Shown: positions 42,931 to 51,454, counted from the first letter of the stretch. The stretch is DNA of 64,000 nt from Peribacillus frigoritolerans (GCF_001636405.1 NZ_KV440950.1:1449712-1513711); one strand, 5' to 3'. Notes: generated by a model not told the origin, from the letters alone. Made by a program: numbers and translations.

Positions 42931-43875
42931 TTATCTCATTAAAGTTCGCATTGTTTCTTCCATTCCTTCTTTGTATGGAGTTTTAGGGATGGGGCCGATG
43001 CGTTTTTCATATTTTTCTCCATCCAGGATGAATCCCTCTTTCGTTATATACATGATTTCCACTACTTCTTTCATGAAAGGGTTGAACAAACCCAGTATCT
43101 TAATGATGTTTTTGGTAAGGGGAAGGACCATCTTTTTCTGTCCCGTTACCTGACGGGCAATTTGGATGATTTCGTTTCCGGAAATCAGACCAGGTCCAGG
43201 GATGTTTCAATTTTCACCATAGGATTCGTCTTTTTCTGCTATTTCCACAATCATTTTTGCGGCATCCGGTAAGTAGACATATTCTCTTGGTGTTATTAAA
43301 TCCCCGATAAAGACGGTCGTTTTATTTGCAGCAAGGCCATTCAAGGTTGGCTGAAGGTAGGAGTTCTGTGAGGTAGCGCCATAATAATCAGGCAGCCTGA
43401 CAATCAATGCTTTGGCATTTTTCCATTTTTGGCTGAATATGAGCTTCTCGAATTCAAACCTGATTTGCCCTTTTTTTGTATGCGGCTGTTTTGGATGGTT
43501 TTCATCTCCTTTCGCAACTTGGTGTCCATAGATATATATCCCATCCACAATGACAATCTTCTTACCTAAAATATCGGCTGTCTTCATGACACTTTCCCCA
43601 AGTGAAAGGAGTTTTGATGCCATCTCTTGATAGGGAACGTTGGCACATTGGAAAATGACTTCCGCATCCTCTGCAGCCTCTACAATTGTTTGGTAATCAA
43701 AGATGTCACCGATTCTGTATGATAAGTGTTGCGAATGATCATGCTCTTTCATTAAATGCTCTAGCTTACTTCTTGAACGCCCGAAAGCGATGACTTCTGT
43801 GCCCCTTGATAATAATTCTGACACAATGACTTGACCTGATCCGCCGGTTGCTCCTAACACAATAGCTTTCTTCAT
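42931..43875 (-). pseudogene. SDR-type NAD(P)-binding oxidoreductase broken by UGA
   Basis: ATG 43875 behind AAAAGGGG opens with MKKAIVLGATGGSGQVIVSELL (Rossmann loop GATGGSG), then VIAFGRSRSKLEHL, VIVDGIYIYGHQ and PREYVYLPDAAKMIVEIAEK, an atypical SDR/epimerase-like protein. At 43207-43209 a TGA stands where Trp is expected (YGEN-stop-NIPGPG). The same frame continues without other damage through SGNEIIQIARQVTGQKKMVL to the natural stop at 42931. Intact length 314 residues. One base change, so either recent inactivation or a sequencing error. Divergent TetR gene and shared operator-like sites suggest it was that regulator's target. Confidence 0.75.
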
Positions 43876-43896
43876 AGATTACATCCCCTTTTAATT

Positions 43897-43913
43897 TATT
43901 GATCAATCACTAA
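43897..43913. promoter_or_regulatory. TetR operator-like site at the SDR promoter
   Basis: ATTGATCAATCACTAAA resembles the palindrome upstream of the TetR gene (shared AATCACTAA), placed between SDR start and TetR stop. Confidence 0.5.
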
Positions 43914-43925
43914 ATAAACATTCAA

Positions 43926-43952
43926 AATAAGGAACCGATGAAAATCGGTTCT
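43926..43952 (-). terminator. Terminator of the TetR gene
   Basis: GAACCGAT / ATCGGTTC stem with GAAA-type loop next to the TetR stop; TTATTTT follows on the minus strand. Confidence 0.6.
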
Positions 43953-44467
43953 TACCTGCCCCCGCCATCCATAAGCTCGGGCATATTGATGAAGTGGGAA
44001 ATATTGCAGAGTATCCCCCTCGCCAGGAAGGTGATCACTTGGTCCTCGGCATTCGGAATTCCGGCAGATTGAAATTTTTCAAGTGTGTGATGTCTAATGC
44101 TTGCTAACCCTTTCTGGGTGGAACTTCTTATTGCGTCTTCCGTCACTGAAAGTCCTATGACCTGCAGCGCAATTTCATTGGGATTGGACTCAGTCAATTC
44201 TTCATATACCTTGATCATATGGTTAACAAGGTCTTCGGGCCCTGCTTCAATTTCAAAAGCTTGAAGGATCCTTTCGTATGCCCGGTCCAGAGCCGCAACG
44301 AATAACTCCTCTTTAGTTTTAAAGAATTTAAACACATAAGGCTGGGAGATGCCGGCTTTTTCTGCAATTAAGGCAGTCGTTGTATTGTAATAGCCTTTAT
44401 CTGCAAAAACCTCCAAACCAGCTTCCAGAATGTCATCTTTTCGATTCTCTTTTTTGGGTCTGGCCAT
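43952..44467 (-). CDS. TetR family regulator
   Basis: 171 residues, ATG 44467 behind GGAGGATACC. N-terminal HTH: DDILEAGLEVFADKGYYNTTTALIAEKAGISQPYVFKFFKTKEELF (about 11-55), then a helical ligand domain. Short for the family but complete. Upstream is a perfect TTAGTGATT-4-AATCACTAA palindrome, probably its own operator, and a related site precedes the SDR gene downstream, so it probably controls itself and that oxidoreductase. Confidence 0.85.
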   Translation of the reverse strand: MARPKKENRKDDILEAGLEVFADKGYYNTTTALIAEKAGISQPYVFKFFKTKEELFVAALDRAYERILQAFEIEAGPEDLVNHMIKVYEELTESNPNEIALQVIGLSVTEDAIRSSTQKGLASIRHHTLEKFQSAGIPNAEDQVITFLARGILCNISHFINMPELMDGGGR

Positions 44468-44491
44468 CGGTATCCTCCATATTTTAATTAA

Positions 44492-44513
44492 TTAGTGATT
44501 AATCAATCACTAA
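44492..44513. promoter_or_regulatory. Palindromic operator of the TetR gene
   Basis: TTAGTGATT-AATC-AATCACTAA, perfect 9-bp arms, 25 bases upstream of the TetR start codon. Confidence 0.65.
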
Positions 44514-44644
44514 TTAATAACATAATATCGCAACATGGTAATTTTTGCAATAAGGTATTTAAATCATTTTTTTAAAGCTGAATAATTGGGTAAGTGGTGC
44601 AGTATTATTCTATGTACGATTATACTGTGGATGAAAGGAAACTG

Positions 44645-45244
44645 ATGATGAAAGAGGCGTTTCGCGGTACTGGAATTGGAGTCATTTTCATGGCGGTCTT
44701 CGGAACACTGTGGGCGGGCACCGGTGTAATGGGATTGCAGGGGTGGGGGTTTCCCTATGTGGAACTCGCAGCCATATTCGTGGGAATCATCATGGTTATC
44801 GTTGGCATTTCATTAATACATGCATCACAAAAAATGTCCAATCAAGTTTCAGATGATGGGGCAAGACGTCTTAAGCGTATCGGATTTTTGTTTAATATGG
44901 TCTTCATTGCCGAGGGTTTGCTGATTGGGATTGCCATTGCCATCTGTAACTTGATCAATCAGACCGATCTTATACCGGGAGTCATCGCCATTATTGTAGG
45001 GATTCATTTTTTACCATTGGCGTCACTTTTCCAAATCAAGGTTTATTATGCAACAGGTGTGCTTCTCTGTTTATTGGCGCTTATTACATGGCTGATTGTG
45101 CCAGACATCGTCATGGTTGGGAAGCATCAAATCCTTGCACCGTTATCATTGCTCGGCTTTGGATGCGCGCTAATACTCTGGACCACTGGACTTACGCTAT
45201 GGCTTGGAATAAAGAATTCAAGCCGAAGAACCGATGAAGAATGA
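44645..45244 (+). CDS. Hypothetical membrane protein
   Basis: About 199 residues from ATG 44645, preceded by GAAAGGA; an in-frame GTG at 44594 has no ribosome site. Six hydrophobic segments (IGVIFMAVFGTLWAGTG, ELAAIFVGIIMVIVGISLI, FLFNMVFIAEGLLIGIAIAI, GVIAIIVGIHFLPLASLF, YYATGVLLCLLALITWLIV, LAPLSLLGFGCALILWTTGL). No known family recognised. It is convergent with the next gene and shares a terminator with it. Confidence 0.65.
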   Translation: MMKEAFRGTGIGVIFMAVFGTLWAGTGVMGLQGWGFPYVELAAIFVGIIMVIVGISLIHASQKMSNQVSDDGARRLKRIGFLFNMVFIAEGLLIGIAIAICNLINQTDLIPGVIAIIVGIHFLPLASLFQIKVYYATGVLLCLLALITWLIVPDIVMVGKHQILAPLSLLGFGCALILWTTGLTLWLGIKNSSRRTDEE

Positions 45245-45251
45245 ATCAATG

Positions 45252-45282
45252 AAAAAACCCGTCATGGTGAACGGGTTTTTTT
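45252..45282. terminator. Bidirectional terminator
   Basis: AAAAAACCCGT / ACGGGTTTTTTT between two convergent genes, U-tracts on both strands. Confidence 0.8.
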
Positions 45283-45285
45283 CAT

Positions 45286-45561
45286 TTAATTTTTCATCCA
45301 GGTCAAGAGCCTGACAATTTGAAATGGTTCATTCCAAACGAGAATGAAACTTAAAAGAAAGAATGCAGCCACAGCCAAAAATTTCGACATTCCTCTTTCA
45401 TTTTTATACATGGCCCCTAAGCTGCATAACAAACCAATTAGCAACGCACCGAATCCTGAAATCATTAGCAGATCGGACGCTTTTGAAAAAGCAAGGGAAC
45501 AGCAAAATGATAGGATACCAATCACTGCAAATACGATTGACCAATGGCTTAAACGTTTCAT
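45286..45561 (-). CDS. Small three-helix membrane protein
   Basis: 91 residues, ATG 45561 behind AAAAAAGGAGTTTCT. Three hydrophobic helices (WSIVFAVIGILSFCCSLAF, LLMISGFGALLIGLLCSLGAMY, FLAVAAFFLLSFILVW) and short charged loops. No family recognised. Alone on its strand. Confidence 0.65.
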   Translation of the reverse strand: MKRLSHWSIVFAVIGILSFCCSLAFSKASDLLMISGFGALLIGLLCSLGAMYKNERGMSKFLAVAAFFLLSFILVWNEPFQIVRLLTWMKN

Positions 45562-45624
45562 AGAAACTCCTTTTTTACTAATTATACCAATTTGGTGTTG
45601 GTAATGAAATGAAAAAAATTGAGG

Positions 45625-45653
45625 TTGTCACTTATGGGAATATATTGTAATAT
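45625..45653 (+). promoter_or_regulatory. Probable sigma-A promoter of thrZ
   Basis: TTGTCA-17-TAATAT, ending 29 bases before the first T-box leader. Confidence 0.6.
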
Positions 45654-45682
45654 ATATAACAATATAAAATTTTAGAAGCATT

Positions 45683-45914
45683 GATAAGGACATGAATCAT
45701 TTTTACGGTCTGCAGAGAGGGAAGGACAGCTGCGAACTTCCTGGCTTAGGAAACTGATTTACCGCCTTTGAGCTATATCGGTGAACAAGAGTAACTGATA
45801 TCGTCTAAGCTGCGTTACAGCTCCAGAGCCATGAGTATTTTTTGCTTATGGGAAATTGGGTGGAATCACGGGTAAACGCACTCGTCCCTTACATAGGGAT
45901 GGGTGCGTTTTTTA
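45683..45914 (+). promoter_or_regulatory. Threonine T-box riboswitch 1 of thrZ
   Basis: It starts GATAAGGACATGAAT, has the stem I apical AGAGAGGGAAGG / AACTTCCT, a specifier ACC (threonine) before GCCTTTGAGC, T-box GGGTGGAATCACGGG and a terminator AACGCACTCGTCCC / GGGATGGGTGCGTT plus T-run. UGGA of the T-box would pair the UCCA end of uncharged tRNA-Thr. Uncharged tRNA favours the antiterminator, so shortage of charged tRNA-Thr raises transcription. Confidence 0.9.
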
Positions 45915-45933
45915 TTATTATAATTATTGCCAT

Positions 45934-46166
45934 GATAAGGACATGAATCATTTTTACGGTCTGCAGAGAGGGAAGGGCAGCTGCGAACTTCCTGGCTTAG
46001 GAAACTGATTTACCGCCTTTGAGCTATATCGGTGAACAAAAGTAACTGATATCGTCTAAGCTGCGTTACAAGCTCCAGAGCCATGAGTATTTTTTGCTTA
46101 TGGGAAATTGGGTGGAACCACGGGTAAACGCACTCGTCCCTTGCATAGGGATGTGTGCGTTTTTTT
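45934..46166 (+). promoter_or_regulatory. Threonine T-box riboswitch 2 of thrZ
   Basis: Second tandem copy, nearly identical to the first, with the consensus-like T-box GGGTGGAACCACGGG and specifier ACC. Terminator CGCACTCGTCCC / GGGATGTGTGCG then TTTTTTT. Confidence 0.9.
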
Positions 46167-46186
46167 CTATATGAAAATCCGGCGAT

Positions 46187-46420
46187 GATAAGGACATGAA
46201 TCATTTTTACGGCCTGCAGAGAGGGAAGGGCAGCTGCGAACTTCCTGGCTTAGGAAACTGATTTACCGCCTTTGAGCTATATCGGTGAACAAAAGTAACT
46301 GATATCGTCTAAGCTGCGTTACAAGCTCCAGAGCCATGAGTGTATTTTGCTTATGGGAAATTGGGTGGAATCACGGGTAAACGCACTCGTCCCTTACATA
46401 GGGATGGGTGCGTTTTTTTT
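46187..46420 (+). promoter_or_regulatory. Threonine T-box riboswitch 3 of thrZ
   Basis: Third tandem copy, specifier ACC, T-box GGGTGGAATCACGGG; its terminator ends 25 bases before the gene. Three terminators in series make expression depend on repeated readthrough. Confidence 0.9.
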
Positions 46421-46445
46421 ATTATTAAAAAGGAGTGTTTATGTG

Positions 46446-48365
46446 ATGGGTGAAAAAATGATTAAAGTTCAATTCCCGGATGGGCAGCAAAAGGAGTATC
46501 CGCAAGGGATAACAGTGGAAAGTGTGGCAGGCTCAATCAGCCCAAGTTTAAGGAAAAAGGCAGTAGCTGGAAAACTGGATAAGCAGTTGGTTGATCTAAG
46601 TCATAAGCTTAATAAGGATGGGGAACTGTCGATCTTGACTCTCGATTCGGTTGAAGGATTACAAGTATTACGACATACATCGGCGCATGTTTTGGCACAG
46701 GCTGTGAAAAGAATTTACGAAAATGTGGAATTAGGGATGGGACCAGTCGTGGAAGACGGTTTTTACTATGATTTTAAGTTAGACCACTCTTTGAGCTCAG
46801 AAGATCTGCAAGCCATTGAAAAAGAGATGGAACAAATCATAACTGAAAATCTGGAAATTAAAAGGATCGAAGTGACTTATGAAGAAGCTGTGAAGTTATT
46901 CGAGGGCAGAGGGGAGTCATTCAAGTTGGATATAGCAAAGAACATCCCCAATGGTGAAAAATTAACGCTCTATCAACAGGGGGAATTCATTGATCTTTGC
47001 AGAGGGCCGCACCTTCCATCCACATCATTTGTAAAATCATTCAAATTGACTCGTGTATCTGGTGCCTATTGGAGGGGAGACAATCAAAATGAAGTTCTCC
47101 AAAGGGTGTATGGCGTGGCTTTTCGAAAGAACAAGGATTTACAGGATCATTTTAAATTCCTGGAAGAAGCGGCCAAACGCAACCACCGTAAATTAGGGAA
47201 GCAGTTGGAATTATTCATGTTTTCAGAGGAAGCCCCTGGAATGCCATTTTATTTACCGAAAGGACAAATCGTTAGAAATGAATTGGAGAAGTTCTCGCGG
47301 GAGCTTCAGACTGAAGCTGATTATGACGAAGTTCGAACTCCCTTCATGATGAACCAGCGGTTATGGGAACAATCGGGCCACTGGGATCATTATCACGAGA
47401 ATATGTACTTCACTGAGGTGGATCAAACAAAATTCGCGATGAAGCCAATGAACTGTCCGGGTCATATGCTTATTTTCAAAAACAGTCTTTATTCTTACAG
47501 GGATTTACCCATCCGGATGGCCGAATTTGGTCAAGTCCACCGTCATGAATATAGCGGTGCATTGAACGGGATGCTGCGTGTCCGTACATTTTGTCAGGAT
47601 GATGCCCACATCTATGTACGGCAGGATCAAATCGAAAGTGAAATTAAACAAGTGTTTCATCTGATCGATAAGGTGTATCGCACTTTCGGATTCGAGTATT
47701 CCGTGGAGCTCTCGACTCGTCCTGAGGATTCAATGGGCGATGATTCCCTTTGGGAAGCTTCTGAAATAGCATTGGAAAATGTTCTGGAAAGCATCGGGAT
47801 ACAATATCAAGTAAATGAAGGAGACGGGGCATTTTATGGACCGAAAATTGATTTTCATATTAAAGATGCATTAAAACGAAGCCACCAATGTGCAACAATC
47901 CAACTTGATTTTCAAATGCCCGACAAATTTGATCTGACTTACATCGATGAAAATAATGAAAAAGTCCGTCCGGTTGTCATTCATCGTGCCATCTTTGGAT
48001 CGATCGATCGATTTTTTGGAATCCTCATAGAACATTTTGCCGGTGCTTTTCCGGTATGGCTCGCCCCGGTGCAAGTACAGATCATCCCAGTCTCACAAGT
48101 TCATCTGGATTATTGTTTACAGGTTCAAAATGCACTGAAGAATCAAGGCATAAGAGTGAAAATCGATGATCGGAATGAAAAGCTGGGGTATAAAGTCAGG
48201 GAAGCGCAGATGGGGAAAATCCCATATATGCTGGTCATTGGAGATAAAGAAGAGAAAGAAAATGAAGTAAATGTCCGGAAATATGGGGAACAAGAAGTTG
48301 AAAATGTCACAATAGAAACGTTCATCAAGAAAATGGTCCAGCAAATAAAAGAACGCAGCATCTAA
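46446..48365 (+). CDS. thrZ: Threonyl-tRNA synthetase
   Basis: 639 residues; ATG 46446 with AAAGGAG ten bases before (GTG 46443 is possible). N-terminal TGS domain (MIKVQFPDGQQKEYPQGITV), editing domain with HTSAHVLAQAVKR (HxxxH), class II core with motif 2 MNCPGHMLIF and RMAEFGQVHRHEYSGALNGM, motif 3 GSIDRFFGILIEHFAGAFP, and the C-terminal anticodon domain. It charges tRNA-Thr. Three tandem T-boxes upstream match the layout known for thrZ, the second inducible threonyl-tRNA synthetase of Bacillus, hence the symbol. Monocistronic. Confidence 0.93.
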   Translation: MGEKMIKVQFPDGQQKEYPQGITVESVAGSISPSLRKKAVAGKLDKQLVDLSHKLNKDGELSILTLDSVEGLQVLRHTSAHVLAQAVKRIYENVELGMGPVVEDGFYYDFKLDHSLSSEDLQAIEKEMEQIITENLEIKRIEVTYEEAVKLFEGRGESFKLDIAKNIPNGEKLTLYQQGEFIDLCRGPHLPSTSFVKSFKLTRVSGAYWRGDNQNEVLQRVYGVAFRKNKDLQDHFKFLEEAAKRNHRKLGKQLELFMFSEEAPGMPFYLPKGQIVRNELEKFSRELQTEADYDEVRTPFMMNQRLWEQSGHWDHYHENMYFTEVDQTKFAMKPMNCPGHMLIFKNSLYSYRDLPIRMAEFGQVHRHEYSGALNGMLRVRTFCQDDAHIYVRQDQIESEIKQVFHLIDKVYRTFGFEYSVELSTRPEDSMGDDSLWEASEIALENVLESIGIQYQVNEGDGAFYGPKIDFHIKDALKRSHQCATIQLDFQMPDKFDLTYIDENNEKVRPVVIHRAIFGSIDRFFGILIEHFAGAFPVWLAPVQVQIIPVSQVHLDYCLQVQNALKNQGIRVKIDDRNEKLGYKVREAQMGKIPYMLVIGDKEEKENEVNVRKYGEQEVENVTIETFIKKMVQQIKERSI

Positions 48366-48386
48366 CAAGAAAGCAGCTTAAATTGG

Positions 48387-48647
48387 AACTCACGAGTAAA
48401 AGGCCGGAACTCACGAGTAAAAGTGCGAAACTCACGAGTAAAAGGCTAGAATTCACGAGTAAAGCGAGAAACTCACGAGTAAAAGGCTAGAATTCACGAG
48501 TAAAAGTTGCGAAACTCACGAGTAAAGTGCAATTCACGAGTAAAAGCGAGGAACTCATGAGTAAAAGCGAGGAATTCACGAGTAAAAGCGAGGAACTCAC
48601 GAGTAAAGCGCAATTCACGAGTAAAAGTCCGAAACTCACGAGTAATT
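48387..48647 (+). repeat. Array of thirteen ACTCACGAGTAAAAG units
   Basis: Thirteen copies of a 15-16-base core AA(C/T)TCACGAGTAAAAG separated by 2-6 variable bases, between the thrZ stop and its terminator. One unit has CATGAG. A stray copy (GAATTCACGAGTAAATG) lies at 49239-49255. No credible gene inside. Confidence 0.85.
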
Positions 48648-48657
48648 GGAATAAAAA

Positions 48658-48690
48658 AGACAGCCGAATAAATCGGCTGTTTCTTTTTAT
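48658..48690. terminator. Terminator of thrZ, shared with the convergent gene
   Basis: ACAGCCGA / TCGGCTGT stem then TTCTTTTT. The repeat array lies upstream of it, inside the thrZ transcript. Confidence 0.75.
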
Positions 48691-49127
48691 CTGCAAATCC
48701 ATACCCAGCCAACACCAGGAATGAACTGCTGAAAACAGTTCCCCCCCGGGCCACCATGACCGCCGCCATGACCGCCACCTTGTCCGCCGCCACCGACAGG
48801 GCAGGTTAAGTCTAGGTATTGTAATCCAACTATATCTGTATGATGTATCTCATTTGGTATGCCGCCTTCGAGTATCTGTACCATTCCAGTAGTATTATTT
48901 ATCCCCATTAAAATAAAGGTGTGCTGGGTGTTACCCCAAAATCCTCTGAAGCAATGACCTTGCCGGCCTGCGTTTAAATGGCTCTGAATAGTGGCTACTG
49001 GAACCAGTGTTTGTACTGGCAGTCTGTCATCATAATAAGGCAAATTAGCATAAGAATCATCGTAATAATATGGAGCGGTATAATATGGAACATTATAAGA
49101 GTAGTAGCCGTGATTATATATTCAAGA
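48687..49127 (-). CDS. Tyr/Gly-rich protein, start region probably frameshifted
   Basis: The sure part, from TTG 49043, encodes 118 residues: a compact domain (VATIQSHLNAGRQGHCFRGF, THTFILMGINNTTGMVQILE) and a Gly/His tail (GGGGQGGGHGGG) ending VGWVWICR. The frame stays open upstream as a Tyr-rich segment (YYSYNVPYYTAPYYYDD) to a TGA near 49127, and AAGGGAGG lies just before a TTG there. Removing one A from TTGAATATATAAT would join that TTG to the frame, giving an intact N-terminus. So the annotated start may be wrong or the gene carries a one-base insertion. No family recognised; composition suggests a spore or surface protein. Confidence 0.55.
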
Positions 49128-49265
49128 AATCCTCCCTTTGTGTTTACCCTTTCAGGCTATGAACAATGAGGGATAAGTGTCCGACATGGACAAAGAAGGA
49201 TAATAAAATAGGCGGCTTATTTTATATAAAAATTTATTCGAATTCACGAGTAAATGCTCGACTTC

Positions 49266-49892
49266 TTATGTAAATAAAACCTTGGCTGCCTGGATGGCAA
49301 AGTATAGGCCGATCCCTATAAGGGATATCCCCGAAATGATCGAGATGCCCATTAGAATGGGTTTGGATAAAAAGCGTCTGAAGGTGCTGGCGATGATGGC
49401 CATTATGAAATCCCAGGTTAAGAGGCCGATAAGGATTCCTGAGCTGTACAAAAGTAAATCATCCATATCATATTTGGAAGCGGAGTTTGCGAGAATGGAT
49501 CCGTAAATCCCCAGCCAAAACAATATGGATAAGGGATTCGAAAGGGACATGATGAATCCTGTCAGGAATGAAGAAAAAAGGGAATCTTTCGCTTTTCGTG
49601 CATTCACTTCAATCTTGCCTGCACTTAGCAGACTTTCGATTCCGGTATAGGTCAGGACGAAAAATCCAAAAAGCCATAAAAATGTCTTCATGAAGGAGTT
49701 GTCCAAAAAGTGGACTACACCGAAAAAGACGAGGGCTATAAAAACAAAATCCGCTAAAATGGCACCCCAGCCAAATACCCAGGCATGCCAAAAACCCTTC
49801 TTGATTCCTTTGTCCAATTGAGCAGCGTTTATGGGACCGATAGGAGCCGCCAGTGATAAACCTAATAATACAAAGCTGAAAAAAACACCCAA
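49266..49892 (-). CDS. LysE family exporter, copy 1
   Basis: 208 residues from TTG 49892 (MGVFFSFVLLGLSLAAPIGP) behind GAGGTGATG. LysE fold: first helix ending in APIGPINAAQLDKGIKKGFWHAWVFGWG, then LLWLFGFFVLTYTGIE, SNPLSILFWLGIYGS and three further helices. The conserved PIGP is present. Such proteins export amino acids (Lys, Arg, homoserine, threonine). The gene has a close paralogue at 52831. Substrate cannot be read. Confidence 0.85.
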   Translation of the reverse strand: MGVFFSFVLLGLSLAAPIGPINAAQLDKGIKKGFWHAWVFGWGAILADFVFIALVFFGVVHFLDNSFMKTFLWLFGFFVLTYTGIESLLSAGKIEVNARKAKDSLFSSFLTGFIMSLSNPLSILFWLGIYGSILANSASKYDMDDLLLYSSGILIGLLTWDFIMAIIASTFRRFLSKPILMGISIISGISLIGIGLYFAIQAAKVLFT

Positions 49893-50110
49893 TTCATCAC
49901 CTCATCGTTTATACATCTTCGCTTATTTGAATGTATTCAAACATTTGAACTTGTACCACCTTTTTAGTCCTATTTTTTGAGTTTAGTCCGCCTTGTCTGA
50001 CCTGGTATTTTTGTAACAACACAGAAAACTCCTTCATAATGTAATTTAGTCAAATGGAAAGACGCCTATTTTAGTGCATGCGCTATTCAAAGCGGAATTG
50101 GAGGAGAATT

Positions 50111-51121
50111 ATGCCTGAATTATCAATGCCGAATAAATACAAAACAATTCTTGATATCATGCATACTGATATTGCAATAAATGAAATGAAGGATCATTTT
50201 GAAGAAGGACTTTCAAATGCGTTAAACCTTATTAAAGTATCAGCCCCTTTCGTTTTACATGAAGGTAATGGTATCAATGACAATTTAAATGGTGTGGAGC
50301 GGATTCTTACCTTTGATGCTCTGGATATTAAAGATAAACAAATAGAAGTGGTTCAATCTTTGGCAAAGTGGAAAAGAATCACTCTTTCTAGGTATGGTTT
50401 GGCTTGTGATGAAGGCATTTACACTAATATGAATGCAATAAGACGTGATGAAAAACTGGATCATTTACACTCGTTATTTGTGGATCAATGGGACTGGGAG
50501 AAAGTCATAACGAAAGAACAACGTAACGTGGATACATTAATATCCGAAGTGAAAAAAATATATAGTGCCATTAAATCGACCGAACGTTATATGTTTGAAT
50601 TCCATCATCTGCTTAAGCCTGTGTTACCAGAGGACATTCACTTCATTACGACCCAGGAGTTGGAGGATTTATACCCGGATCTTACTCCGAAGGAAAGAGA
50701 GAACGTGGCAGCGAAGAAATATGGTGCAATTTTCATTATGAAAATTGGCGGAGCTTTACAATCGGGGGAAAAGCATGATGGACGTTCACCGGATTATGAT
50801 GATTGGGATCTAAATGGAGATATCGTTTTATGGAACCCACTTTTGGAATGTGCTTTTGAGGTTTCTTCAATGGGCATTCGAGTAGATGAAAAGTCATTGT
50901 TAAAACAATTAAGATTATCCAAAAATGAAAATCGTAAGGCACTCGATTATCATAAGGCCGTATTGGAAGGAAAGCTTCCGTATTCAATAGGCGGGGGAAT
51001 AGGTCAATCCAGATTATGCATGTTTTTGTTGAAGAAAGCACATATTGGCGAGGTTCAGGTTTCGGTATGGAATGACCAAATAATAGAGGAATGTGAAAAA
51101 AGGAATATTATTCTTTTATAA
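50111..51121 (+). CDS. asnA: Aspartate-ammonia ligase (asparagine synthetase A)
   Basis: 336 residues, ATG 50111 behind TTGGAGGAGAATT. Class II aaRS-like catalytic core: VSAPFVLHEGNGINDNLNG, RYGLACDEGIYTNMNAIRRDE, DQWDWEKVI, VEVSSMGIRVDE-type block (FEVSSMGIRVDEKSLL) and C-terminal YSIGGGIGQSRLCMFLLKKAHIGEVQ. It forms asparagine from aspartate, ammonia and ATP (EC 6.3.1.1). Single gene; no T-box or operator seen in the 200 bases upstream. Confidence 0.93.
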   Translation: MPELSMPNKYKTILDIMHTDIAINEMKDHFEEGLSNALNLIKVSAPFVLHEGNGINDNLNGVERILTFDALDIKDKQIEVVQSLAKWKRITLSRYGLACDEGIYTNMNAIRRDEKLDHLHSLFVDQWDWEKVITKEQRNVDTLISEVKKIYSAIKSTERYMFEFHHLLKPVLPEDIHFITTQELEDLYPDLTPKERENVAAKKYGAIFIMKIGGALQSGEKHDGRSPDYDDWDLNGDIVLWNPLLECAFEVSSMGIRVDEKSLLKQLRLSKNENRKALDYHKAVLEGKLPYSIGGGIGQSRLCMFLLKKAHIGEVQVSVWNDQIIEECEKRNIILL

Positions 51122-51194
51122 AGACGAGGCGGGAAACCCATTTTTAAACAGAATGGTTAGACTGTAAATGGAGTTCTATCCAAATTTATTAACA

Positions 51195-51250
51195 TAGTTG
51201 ATTGGAGCGAGTGCCCTACGTTCCAATCAACGTGCAAATTTGTACAAGCA
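51195..51250 (-). repeat. Family A repeat, collapsed copy A6
   Basis: On the minus strand CGTTGATTGGAACGTAGGGC and ACTCGCT are followed at once by CCAATCAAC: left and right ends joined with the whole GC-rich middle missing. CGCT occurs at both break points in A5. Flanks (GCTTGTACAAATTTG, AATTTGGATAGAACTCC) match A5, proving common descent. Confidence 0.8.
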
Positions 51251-51258
51251 AAAAGATA

Positions 51259-51290
51259 GACCATTCTTAAACAGAATGGTTTTTTGTTTT
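51259..51290 (+). terminator. Terminator beside repeat A6
   Basis: ACCATTC / GAATGGT then TTTTTG. A near copy of its right part (AAACAGAATGGTTAG) lies at about 51143, on the other side of A6; it probably serves asnA. Confidence 0.6.
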
Positions 51291-51454
51291 AAAGGGAATA
51301 GGGGTAATTTTGGGAGAAGCGCAACTGAATAAATCTTTCTGCACTATAACATAATAATTTAAGACATCTAATATATGATGCAAAACAAATTGGTTTCACA
51401 AATGGTCACCTTTTATGCAATAAGTTGCTTTTATAATGGATGAGGAGTGTAAGT

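Noticed and set aside
42668..43153. 161-codon plus-strand frame over the 20-bp array
   Set aside because: It translates the repeat array and the reverse of the SDR pseudogene; no ribosome site and no family resemblance.
42675..48647. Short arrays as CRISPR
   Set aside because: Units of 15-21 bp without unique 30-40 bp spacers and no cas genes nearby.
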